From positions 899,704 through 963,703 of the forward strand of contig JAAHFU020000004.1 of assembly GCA_010672825.2 (NCBI GenBank): a stretch of 64,000 bases of DNA, given 5' to 3'. Both the position numbers and the translations under genes were made by a program. Positions 27,221 through 35,671 of this stretch are shown in pieces. Positions within the stretch are counted from its first letter, which is position 1; the number at the start of each line of letters is the position of its first letter. Origin of the DNA: Leptolyngbya sp. SIO1E4. Its GTDB lineage: Bacteria; Cyanobacteriota; Cyanobacteriia; Phormidesmidales; Phormidesmidaceae. Under the pieces are notes generated by a model. That model was not told the DNA's origin. It worked only from the letters and a program-made list of their open reading frames with translations, and did not search any database.

Positions 27221-28651
27221 TCAGAGTCCGTCATTGCGCCCTTCAAGGTACCCAAACTCGATGAAGTGCCTTGTTGCGGCTTCTAAGTCATGGCCGAAGG
27301 CGGCTTGGAGGTCAGCGTATTTATTGAGGTAAGTGATTTCATCAAAAGAGTCTTTAGCGCGATTCTCGCCAGTGCCAAAGCTGATGTAGTGCTGCGAGGC
27401 TGCCGCCAAGTCATAGCCAAATGCTTGGATCAGATCGCCATGGGAGGCAAGGTAATTATCAGGTTCAAAGATGACCTCACGACCTTCGGTGTAGCCGTAT
27501 TTGATGTAGTGCTCAAGACCCGCAGGCAAATTGGCACCAAATGCCTGAATCAAGTCGGTATAGGAGGCGATGTAAGCGCCTGGGTCGAATCCAACTAAGA
27601 AGTCCTGTACTTCAAGAGAGTCGGACTCAGGTTTTCGTCCCTCGAAATAGCCATATTCGATGTAGTGGCGTGTGGCCGTATGCAGATCATACCCAAAGGC
27701 TTGAAACAGGTCTGGATTCAAGGCTAAATAGAGGCCTTCGTTGAAGGTGTCGGCTACTCGACCTTCATTCACTCCAAAGACGTTGTAATGTGTCTCCGCC
27801 GCGTGTAAGTCATAGCCAAAAGCCCGAATGAGATCGGGGTATGAGGCTAGATAATCATCGACACCGTGTCTTTTAACGTCCACATAATCCACTTCGTAGC
27901 GGTAAGACTGGTTATTCTCTGGTGCAGTGGTTGGTATCAGAGAAGAGCTGAAGGCGTCTTGCCACTCCTGTGCTGGAGCCCAGAAGTTGAGACGCACATC
28001 CATTGGCTCATCAGGTACAGTATCAAACTCCCGCCGAACTACCTGATCATTGATGTACCAGACTGCTCGATCAGGATATAGCTGAATCCGAAACTCGTGA
28101 AAGGTTTTCAAGTCGTCGTTTTCAGAAGCTTGGGGATAGAGAAAATCTCCTGCTCCCAAGGGCATGTCCTGATAGGCGTTTGTGAGAATGGCGTTCGGTG
28201 GGGTATTGATGTCATCGCCATCCACATAATTGGTCAAAAACTCATAGGTGAGTTCATCGTGGAGGTCATTGGCTTTGATTTCGCCATCACCATTCGTGTC
28301 GCTAATTTCATAGGAAAAGAGGGAGGCTACCATCCCCTCATCAATTGGATCTAGCAGCCGAACTCGCGCCTCGAATGACATGCCGGTGCTAATACTGAAT
28401 TTTTCCTGGGTGATGAGCTCACTCCCTAAAAACGAAGCTCCTGGGGCTGAAGGGTTATAGGTATCTAGCTGTAAGGTGACAGAGCCGTTTTCTACCTTGG
28501 GGGGCTCGTGATTGGGGTCATTACTGACGCGTAACTGGGTTCGACCTAAAAATGAAGCATTGTTCATGGGTGTGAATATGGGTAGCTTCCATTTCGCTGA
28601 ATCAAGGTTGTTACCCAAGAAGTCATCGCGTAACAAGGAATGGTTAGTCAT
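27221..28651 (-). CDS. GH16-like domain protein with C-terminal repeats
   Basis: ATG preceded by GAGGAG about 12 bases upstream. Residues 5-265 form a concanavalin-like domain: LLRDDFLGNNLDSAKWKLP, ISTGMSFEARVRLLD, DELTYEFLTNY and FHEFRIQLYPDRAVWYINDQ, the order seen in family 16 glycosidases. The catalytic E-x-D-x-E motif reads E133-L-T-Y-E137: both Glu are kept, the middle Asp is Thr. Residues 270-476 are five 46-residue repeats (YLASYPDLIRAFGYDLHAA, HYIEYGYFEGR). No signal peptide, so export by a type I route is possible. Likely an extracellular polysaccharide-binding or -cleaving protein; activity uncertain. Confidence 0.75.
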   Translation of the reverse strand: MTNHSLLRDDFLGNNLDSAKWKLPIFTPMNNASFLGRTQLRVSNDPNHEPPKVENGSVTLQLDTYNPSAPGASFLGSELITQEKFSISTGMSFEARVRLLDPIDEGMVASLFSYEISDTNGDGEIKANDLHDELTYEFLTNYVDGDDINTPPNAILTNAYQDMPLGAGDFLYPQASENDDLKTFHEFRIQLYPDRAVWYINDQVVRREFDTVPDEPMDVRLNFWAPAQEWQDAFSSSLIPTTAPENNQSYRYEVDYVDVKRHGVDDYLASYPDLIRAFGYDLHAAETHYNVFGVNEGRVADTFNEGLYLALNPDLFQAFGYDLHTATRHYIEYGYFEGRKPESDSLEVQDFLVGFDPGAYIASYTDLIQAFGANLPAGLEHYIKYGYTEGREVIFEPDNYLASHGDLIQAFGYDLAAASQHYISFGTGENRAKDSFDEITYLNKYADLQAAFGHDLEAATRHFIEFGYLEGRNDGL

Positions 28652-28965
28652 GGCTCAAGTTTCTCCTCAGAGAATCTGATGTGTCCTGTGTCAGGGATGA
28701 TGGTTGGTTGACGAAGGCTGGTAACGTTAACTTTCTTGATGCCTGGCCGGTAAGAGAGGGCCACCCTTCATGGTGGGTGAAGATTAGAAGACTCTTTCTT
28801 CGAGTCCATCACCTCAGACGAGTGAACTTTACCTTGGGGGCTATTCCCTTAGGCAAATTGATAATAGGAAGGTCTGGAAGTCCCATATAATATGGCTTGG
28901 CTGTTTGAGGCTGATGGTTAACGTTGGGGAATCCCCAGACCTCTTTAAAGAATCTGTGAAGGGCC
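28652..28965. promoter_or_regulatory. divergent intergenic region with 13-bp dyad
   Basis: This 314-base region separates the divergent GH16-like and NB-ARC genes and must hold both promoters. A perfect dyad TGGGGAATCCCCA at 28925-28937, 29 bases before the NB-ARC start, could be an operator or mRNA hairpin. No confident -35/-10 boxes. Confidence 0.35.
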
Positions 28966-31395
28966 ATGGCACGCATTTCCTATGGATCAACCGTCCAGAA
29001 ACGGGTGAAGCGTTTATTCAGGGACTTGCTTTTTTACGCCAATGAGTCTTTCGAAAGTCCTGAAGGGCTAGAAATTCAATATCGGTGGCTCACAGATAAA
29101 CAGGTGGTTTTTCGGACCAAGCGACGCATTTTAGAAGCGTTGACAGCTCGGGATTCCGATGAAGGACAGCTAAATGCCGCTCAGGTCCGAGAAGCTCTAA
29201 ATTGCTTGGAAAGGTTTCTGAAAGTATTGACAGATAACGAGACAAGCAAGGGTTCAGAACATCGGCATTTTACGCTGACGCTATGGTCAGACAATCCAGC
29301 TGAAAATCTCCAGTTGTTTGATGGGGAATGGCAACGCCGTAAAGGACGCAAGCCCCGCGATCGCCAATCGCTCCGTCAACTCCCTCATCAAAATCTGCCC
29401 CCCCAAGACAATGAGTTTATCGGTCGCGAGAAAGAGATCAAAGAACTTTTGAAAGTCATTTCTCTGGATTATCGGGCTCCCTACGTCACGGTGAATGGTA
29501 TTGGTGGAGTTGGCAAAACGGCGTTGGTGTTGGAAGCCGCCTACCGGTGTTGGGAAGTGCGACATGGTGAATCAAGCATCGATGCGCCCCGATTTGATGC
29601 CATTGTTTTTGTGAGTGCCAAGGAGAATAAGCTGATGCCGGAGGGGGGCCTCCTGTGGCTAAAAGCTCGAGAAAATACACTGCAAGGCGTTTTCCGCAAA
29701 ATTGCCAATACCCTTAAGGATCAGACGATTACAAAGGCTTCCCCCGATGAGCAGTCAACCCGAGTTAACGAGTGTCTTGCTAGGCAAAAGACACTCTTGA
29801 TTGTGGATAATTTGGAGACTGTTGAGGAACCTGATGAAATTCTCAGCTTTTTGTACACGCTACCAGGTACTACTAAAGCAATTGTGACTACCCGCGATAC
29901 GTATCCCGGATATTCTCATCTTTCGCTCGACTCTTTGCCCAAAGCTGAAAGCATTCAGCTTATCAAGCAACAAGCCAAAGCTAAGGAAACCGTAAACCTG
30001 ACAGATATCGACTGCGAAGCGCTGGCAGATCGTTTCGGTGGCATACCAATGGCTTTGGTATACGCCGTTGGCCAGTTGGCGATTGGCGGCACACTTCGCG
30101 AGATCGTGAATCCAGCTATTCCATTGCCTAAAGATATTGCTCGATTTTGCTTTGAAAGTTCGGTAGAACCACTTCGAGGGCAGCCCGCGCACAAGCTGTT
30201 GATGGCTGTGGGCATTTTTCCGAAATCTCCGGTGAGGAAAGCAATCGTTGAGGTAGCAGGTTTAGATACAGAACCTCAATACATTGTCAAAGAGGGCTTG
30301 GAAACACTGGCAAAGCTTTCGCTGATTCGCCGGAAGGAAGGCCGATTCAAAATGCTGCCCTTAACGCGTGAGTATGCCCTGGCGGAGCTAGCGGCTGAAT
30401 CGGATGAAGATTTCGCTCAAGCAGCCCGCAATCGATGGGTAAACTTCTACCAGAATTTTGCGCGGGAAAACGGCGGCAAAGATTGGACTGACTGGGGCAA
30501 ATGCTACAAACTAATTGAGTCAGAATCCAGAAATTTACTTGCAGTGCTTTACTGGTGTGCTCAAGAAGATCGCTACGCAGAAATCAGGAGCTTATGGAGT
30601 TATTTGAACCACTACACCAGTCTTTGCGGGCATTGGGAGGAGCGACTTTTTTGGCTAAATTATCTGATCACAGCGTCTAAAGAACGCGGAGAAGTTACAG
30701 CTGCTATCGATGCTCTATCGGAGAAAAGCTATACGCTTATCTTAATGGGTAAGTTGAAAGAAGCTGAGACCTTATTATCAGAAGCATGGCAGCAGTTTCC
30801 GCAGCTGTCAGAAGACTTTGAAGATAAGACGCTCTTAGCTCAGCTGGCTCAGCATTGGTCTGTGTTGCACGTTCAGCAGGAAAGTTATCAAGAGGCTGAA
30901 GCATGGCTCAATCGAGCTGAGTGCCTGTTAACTAAAACGACTTTTGGGGAGAGGGAGCGAGCTCGTCGCGAAATCGCCATTCTTTGTTTACGGGCAGAAA
31001 TTCGGTTTTTGGATGCTGACTATTCGGTGGCTCAAGGTTTATGTGAACAAGTCGTTAGCAAAGCCAGACAGATTGGTTGGTCACGCAAAGCGAATGATGC
31101 GGAATACTGGCTAGCAGAGATTGCGATCGCTCAACACGATTTATTAGAAGCGGAATCTTTGTTGAAAAGGGGATTAGAGGAGGCCAGCCTCAATCACTAC
31201 CAGAGTCGCATTGCTCTGTATCAGGCGGCTTTTGCTCGTCTAGAGGATGTCAGGGGTAAGACCCAGCAAGCTTATGACTGGGCTAACAAGGCCAAGGATG
31301 GCTTTGAGCGCTTAGGAATGCGACGTCAAGCGGAAGAAATGCGTTTGTTTACTCAAGGTATCAATGTGACACAAGCATTGCCTGTCATTCTTTGA
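28966..31395 (+). CDS. NB-ARC STAND NTPase with C-terminal TPR-like repeats
   Basis: ATG with GAAGGG just upstream; 809 residues. Residues 1-150 are an unrecognised helical N-terminal domain (YGSTVQKRVKRLFRDLLFYA), then EFIGREKEIKELLKVIS opens the NTPase. Walker A GIGGVGKTAL is at about 178-187, Walker B LLIVDNLETV at about 276-285, a sensor TTRDTYPG follows and GGIPMALVYAVG is the GLPL-type motif. Residues about 500-800 are helical hairpins of TPR type (EEAEAWLNRAECLL, AEIAIAQHDLLEAESLLKRG). Such proteins sense a ligand or protein, oligomerise and switch on an effector; many act in anti-phage defence or signalling. The effector here is not obvious. Confidence 0.85.
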   Translation: MARISYGSTVQKRVKRLFRDLLFYANESFESPEGLEIQYRWLTDKQVVFRTKRRILEALTARDSDEGQLNAAQVREALNCLERFLKVLTDNETSKGSEHRHFTLTLWSDNPAENLQLFDGEWQRRKGRKPRDRQSLRQLPHQNLPPQDNEFIGREKEIKELLKVISLDYRAPYVTVNGIGGVGKTALVLEAAYRCWEVRHGESSIDAPRFDAIVFVSAKENKLMPEGGLLWLKARENTLQGVFRKIANTLKDQTITKASPDEQSTRVNECLARQKTLLIVDNLETVEEPDEILSFLYTLPGTTKAIVTTRDTYPGYSHLSLDSLPKAESIQLIKQQAKAKETVNLTDIDCEALADRFGGIPMALVYAVGQLAIGGTLREIVNPAIPLPKDIARFCFESSVEPLRGQPAHKLLMAVGIFPKSPVRKAIVEVAGLDTEPQYIVKEGLETLAKLSLIRRKEGRFKMLPLTREYALAELAAESDEDFAQAARNRWVNFYQNFARENGGKDWTDWGKCYKLIESESRNLLAVLYWCAQEDRYAEIRSLWSYLNHYTSLCGHWEERLFWLNYLITASKERGEVTAAIDALSEKSYTLILMGKLKEAETLLSEAWQQFPQLSEDFEDKTLLAQLAQHWSVLHVQQESYQEAEAWLNRAECLLTKTTFGERERARREIAILCLRAEIRFLDADYSVAQGLCEQVVSKARQIGWSRKANDAEYWLAEIAIAQHDLLEAESLLKRGLEEASLNHYQSRIALYQAAFARLEDVRGKTQQAYDWANKAKDGFERLGMRRQAEEMRLFTQGINVTQALPVIL

Positions 31396-31435
31396 GACCA
31401 GGAGAGAGAAGCAGATTGATACTCTATGGCTGGGT

Positions 31436-31760
31436 ATGCTGCGCGAGCTTCAACAGCCAGATAAAAGTTGGGATTGGGCCTACAAGATGCGTTTGGCTCT
31501 CAGCGATCGCCGCTACGAAGCCTGTGTGATTGAGTTCGATGATTTGGTGCAAGGGGTGGTTCTGATCGAAACCCAATGGCACCGATCGTGGTTGCCCCAG
31601 GATTTCCCCTGGTTTACATTGAGTACCTGGCCTCAGCCCCTTGAAACCGTTGTCCAGTGGAGGTTCTATTAATTTTGCTGCCAGAGCTGAGAATTTGGCT
31701 CCAGTCTTGGGATTTGGGCCTCAGCGCCCCATATATCTCTTCTCATTGAGCTGAAATCTA
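31436..31760 (+). pseudogene. GNAT-like acetyltransferase remnant
   Basis: The frame 31436-31672 reads ELQQPDKSWDWAYKMRLALS, RRYEACVIEFDDLVQGVVLI and ETQWHRSW, like cyanobacterial GNAT-related proteins. After LPQDFP the correct continuation LVYIEYLASAP lies in the +1 frame and then meets a TGA before NR. So one frameshift and one stop are present and the acetyl-CoA-binding region is lost. Start lies upstream or at the ATG 31436 (41 bases after the NB-ARC stop). Confidence 0.55.
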
Positions 31761-31850
31761 TCGCTTGAAGGAACTCTGATGCGATAAGCCTGCATATCTT
31801 AAAAAGAGCCTGCTTGTAAGGCATAGAGATGCAGTTAAGGAGTTTCAGTC

Positions 31851-32576
31851 GTGATCTACGATGTGTTGGTGATAGGAGCAGGTTCCGGAGGATTGGCAGC
31901 CGCTAAGGCAGCTGCAGGGTATGGTGCCAGGGTCGCGATCGCAGAGCCCAAACAGCTAGGCGGTACCTGCGTTAATCGAGGCTGTATTCCTAAAAAACTC
32001 ATGGTGCAAGCGGCTGCCTTTGTTGAGCAGCAACGAATTGCTCAGGCTCATGGTTGGGTGAATCCAGAAGGGTTATTCGATTGGCAGACGCTTAAGGTGG
32101 CCATGGCTCAACATCTTGAAAAGCTCCGGCAGTCGCAAAAACAAACATTACAGGCAGCCGGTGTTGAGATCCTGTCTGCAGCGGCTCGATTTGTAGATGC
32201 TCACACGGTTGCAGTGGGCGATCTCGAAGTCAAAGCCGAACACATCATCATTGCTGCCGGTAGTCGCCCCACTCTGCCAGAGATTCCTGGTATTGAATTA
32301 GCGCTCACGTCAGACGATATGTTTGAGCTGGAGCAACTGCCAGGGCATGTGGTCATCGTAGGAGGCGGCTATATCGGCGTCGAATTTAGCTGTCTGCTGG
32401 CACAGCTAGGGACTCAAGTTACTTTAATCGACACGGATCCGCACCCCTTGGTGATAGCAGAAGTTGAACAGGAATATGATCTTTCTTGGGAGCTGGATTT
32501 GCAGCGGGAAATTGAAGTTGAATTTGAAGGCCGAATCGTCTTCATTGCGGATGAAGTTTATCCCTCTGCTATGTAA
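31851..32576 (+). pseudogene. gor: glutathione reductase, N-terminal half only
   Basis: GTG start with TAAGGAG about 10 bases upstream. FAD-binding GAGSGG at residues 8-13, the redox-active disulphide in GGTCVNRGCIPKKL (residues about 37-50), and the NAD(P)-binding VVIVGGGYIGVEFSCLLAQL near residue 175. Homology stops after LIDTDPHPL; the last about 40 residues (EVEQEYDLSWELDLQREIEV) do not belong to the family and come from unrelated sequence. Intact enzymes have about 450 residues and a dimerisation domain with the catalytic His, missing here. Unlikely to reduce glutathione disulphide. Confidence 0.85.
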
Positions 32577-32594
32577 TTGCTTCGCAAGTTAGAA

Positions 32595-32642
32595 ACAATA
32601 AGAGCCGAGCGGATCAGCATCTACTTGGCTCTTGCTTATTGT
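32595..32642 (+). terminator. imperfect hairpin after the gor fragment
   Basis: ACAATAAGAGCC pairs with GGCTCTTGCTTATTGT around a 20-base loop with a small bulge, 19 bases after the stop codon. Weak terminator candidate. Confidence 0.4.
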
Positions 32643-32840
32643 CAGAAATCAGGTAATCTTTCAACTTTCCCTGTGTAAGGCGATGTGCAACTTAGCATCG
32701 AGCAATAGCAGAAAAGCCCTGCTATCTTGATTTTCTGAAATAACAGTGTTCAGAAGCTGATATAGAGCCATATTTTCTACTGAAGAGTTTATCATTGCGG
32801 TCTTTTGCTGCCTCGAAGATGCTCTTCAACCTATGCTGAA

Positions 32841-32985
32841 GGGCGTTGCATAATGAAAAGATGAATCAGAGGAATCTGCGATGCAATGTCCAGAATGTGG
32901 AGCCACTCACATCCGTAAGAATGGCAAGAGAAAAGGAAAGCAAAACCACATCTGTGTGGCTTGTGGTCGTCAGTTTATCGATAGC
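32841..32985 (+). mobile_element. IS1-family element, 5' fragment
   Basis: Starts with the terminal sequence GGGCGTTGCATAATGA and continues to ATG 32881, MQCPECGATHIRKNGKRKGK then QNHICVACGRQFIDS. Homology ends at about 32985, where it runs into the 3' end of the NACHT gene on the other strand. Close to the element at 23879-24655 but a separate copy. Confidence 0.8.
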
Positions 32986-35524
32986 AGCTGTTGTGAGCTT
33001 TCTTGGCTAAGTGTTCCATAAATGAGCGATGCAGGAATAGGTAGCCTCCTCCAGCCCTCCGCATGAACATCCGCTGAACAGCAAACTCTAGAAAGCGAGC
33101 ATAGTTCCAAGGAATATAGCGATTTCGCCAGAGGATTACTCTTAAGACAAAGTGCTGGATGAGCACCTGTCCTGACCGCTGACCCCCTAACATCGCAGCA
33201 ATCAAGCCAATCGAGACAGCCAGCATTGCAAACTCGTAGGGGTTACCATGAGCATATCGCCATGCAGCTAGCATTCCAATAGGGCCAATGGTACAGGCCA
33301 GCAGGCTGGCGTTGCGGAGAGCCTTGCGAATTCCTTGATTTGGGGCAGTAATTGTTTCGACTGGCGGAGAGTTTCCCAAGGCAATTCCACCAAAGCTACC
33401 GGCAAATCCCAGTGTGAGCAAGGGCTCGTATAGGAGATTAATCCAATCATCGCCTTGGTATTCGTTGAGGAGTAATCGAATGGGTAGATAGATTCCTAAA
33501 TAAGCTGCCATGCCCACACCGATAAAGCGAAATGAACTCAGCCAAGACCAGACAACCCGATGAACAACAACGATATGATTGCGCATCCAGCTCCAGAACA
33601 GAGCAATTCCTATCCAGTCCATAAAAATGGGAAACAGCCTGGAAAAGTAGGTGTTATTGGGGCCAATGTTGAGATAAGGCTGGGCTACCACTGCGAAGAA
33701 AGCCACATAGATGGATGCTGATACGAAACCAGCTAATAGTTGCGGCACGATTCTTCGTAAGCCAGTGAATAGAATGCTTGCTAAGACTGAGCCAATAATG
33801 CTGACCACCAGCAATGGCAGGAATACGATGGTAGCTGCTCCAATATTTTGCCATCCTGCCATTGGTGTCATGTGACACCCCGAGATCACACCCAATATGA
33901 CACCCATCAGTGCATGACTGTTGAGTCGATAGTCTCGCTGTTGACGAGACGTATCCAACCAGCTTGGCTGGAGCTGCTCAATAAAAAAGAGGGTTTGGTC
34001 GCGATCTACCATATGTTTAGCCAGCCAGATAAGCCAATCCAAAATCTCTTGCTGAGAATATAGGTAGTCCTCTGACCTGCCACCAGGTAGCCAGTGTCCA
34101 TCGACTGTTCGCCTGCGATTAAGAAGGCGATTAATCAAAACATCGTAGAGATATCGACGATGGTCTTCAGGGGACTCAAAATGTTGCAGATTTGCTGTGT
34201 CCAAATCCTGATAAGCGATCGCCATAACGTTGAGCATCAAGGGCGTTTCAGCTAGCTGCTGAAAGTCGGAATTTTGTCGGATAGCTTGTACCAAACCCTT
34301 GAGGTTGAGATTGCCAGGTAGGTTCTCTAAATACTCAAAGGCTTGGTCAGGAGTAAGCGGTTGTAGCTTCAAAGAGGCTTCTAGCTGAAGTTTTTCAAAG
34401 GCGGTTGTATATTCCGTCAGGCGACTACAGATGACGCATTCAGTACGCTCATAGGTGCGTAGAAACTCATTGATACGGCGAATGCAGATGTTCCGCAGGC
34501 TAGGGCGAACCTCATCTAAACCGTCGAGCAGCAGTAGTAACTTCTGGCTCTCAACAAACCGACGGCCACGGCCTTTTACCACGCTATATTGCTCTTCTAG
34601 TTGAGTTACCAACCAACTGGTAAAGTCACGACCTTCGGGAGGCAGACCGTAGGTGGAAAGATTGAACACAACCGGGATGGGCTGGTGGGTGTTTGCTTTG
34701 GCTTCGTCAATCAGGGCTTTGAGGAGTTCGAGGAGGGCAACGGTTTTACCCGATCCTGGGAGCCCCAGGATCAGCAAACGCCGTAAGGGTCGGATAGCGT
34801 TGAACTGGTCGATCAGGCGGGTTTCGGGAGGCAAAGGGATAGCACGGCTGAAGTCTTTGGGATTCTCCCAAAGAACATTGCGGTACTGAGAGAGCAGCGA
34901 TCGCTGACTTTCTAACTCCAGCAACAGCATGGGTTGCTGGCTGAGGCTGTTGGGTAAGTATTGATGAATCCAGGTTTCTTCTACCCGAATGATCAGGTTA
35001 TGCCGATCAACTGACTTGATGTGAGCTCTTGGATCGAGACCAAAGAGTTTTGTGAGTGAACGGAATAGAGGACTGTGGGGCAGAGAGTCTCGCAGCAAAT
35101 CAGCTACTTGATCAAAGATCTCTTCCCAATCTTTGGACTGCCCGCTTTCCTGAGCGTTTTCCTGAAAGTTCGTATCAGCAAAAGTTTGGTCATCTTCTGC
35201 TGAGGCAGAGTCTGATGCATTAGTGTCAGTGGCATTAGTTGGAAATGAGTTCGAATCTGGCTCAAGCAGTTGTAGCTCTAGGATGGGCTGAACATTACGC
35301 TTCGTAACCTTTGTGTTGAGAGCTTGGCTCAATACTTTCCACAGATTGGCCCCAGCATCTCTAAGGGAGCTCGCTTCCCATGCGGCATCTGCTTTAGACA
35401 TTTCTTTGTAACTGTATCCCTGCAGCGATAGCCTGAGCACTGCTTCCTCTATTGGAGTCAGATGTCGAGATTCTTGAGCAAAGATAAGGGAATCGGCTAC
35501 TGCTATTAAATCGTCTAATTGCAT
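32975..35524 (-). CDS. NACHT STAND NTPase with N-terminal winged helix and membrane segments
   Basis: 849 residues. Residues 1-85 (DSLIFAQESRHLTPIEEAVL, LSLQGYSYKEMSKADA, LWKVLSQALNTKVTKRN) match the winged-helix domain found at the start of many cyanobacterial vWA-MoxR-associated or NACHT proteins. Walker A GLPGSGKT is at about 253-260, Walker B LLLLLDGLDEV at about 329-338, then CSRLTEY and the TPLMLNVMAIAY helix. Residues about 530-780 hold roughly eight hydrophobic segments, and the end YIPWNYARFLEFAVQRMF plus YLFLHRSFMEHLA is typical of this subclass. Likely a membrane-anchored sensor or defence NTPase. The C-terminus abuts an IS1 fragment and may have lost a few residues. Confidence 0.85.
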   Translation of the reverse strand: MQLDDLIAVADSLIFAQESRHLTPIEEAVLRLSLQGYSYKEMSKADAAWEASSLRDAGANLWKVLSQALNTKVTKRNVQPILELQLLEPDSNSFPTNATDTNASDSASAEDDQTFADTNFQENAQESGQSKDWEEIFDQVADLLRDSLPHSPLFRSLTKLFGLDPRAHIKSVDRHNLIIRVEETWIHQYLPNSLSQQPMLLLELESQRSLLSQYRNVLWENPKDFSRAIPLPPETRLIDQFNAIRPLRRLLILGLPGSGKTVALLELLKALIDEAKANTHQPIPVVFNLSTYGLPPEGRDFTSWLVTQLEEQYSVVKGRGRRFVESQKLLLLLDGLDEVRPSLRNICIRRINEFLRTYERTECVICSRLTEYTTAFEKLQLEASLKLQPLTPDQAFEYLENLPGNLNLKGLVQAIRQNSDFQQLAETPLMLNVMAIAYQDLDTANLQHFESPEDHRRYLYDVLINRLLNRRRTVDGHWLPGGRSEDYLYSQQEILDWLIWLAKHMVDRDQTLFFIEQLQPSWLDTSRQQRDYRLNSHALMGVILGVISGCHMTPMAGWQNIGAATIVFLPLLVVSIIGSVLASILFTGLRRIVPQLLAGFVSASIYVAFFAVVAQPYLNIGPNNTYFSRLFPIFMDWIGIALFWSWMRNHIVVVHRVVWSWLSSFRFIGVGMAAYLGIYLPIRLLLNEYQGDDWINLLYEPLLTLGFAGSFGGIALGNSPPVETITAPNQGIRKALRNASLLACTIGPIGMLAAWRYAHGNPYEFAMLAVSIGLIAAMLGGQRSGQVLIQHFVLRVILWRNRYIPWNYARFLEFAVQRMFMRRAGGGYLFLHRSFMEHLAKKAHNSCYR

Positions 35525-35671
35525 ATCGCAGGATAGAAGATGCTCCGAGTCAATCTTATGAGTTCTTCTTCAGCTTTCGACTTTTGTGCGACTTTCTTAC
35601 GATTTTCTTCCGACACATATGTACTGACAGATTTTGATGCCACAACTACCATTGCGACATCAGATGTCTAG

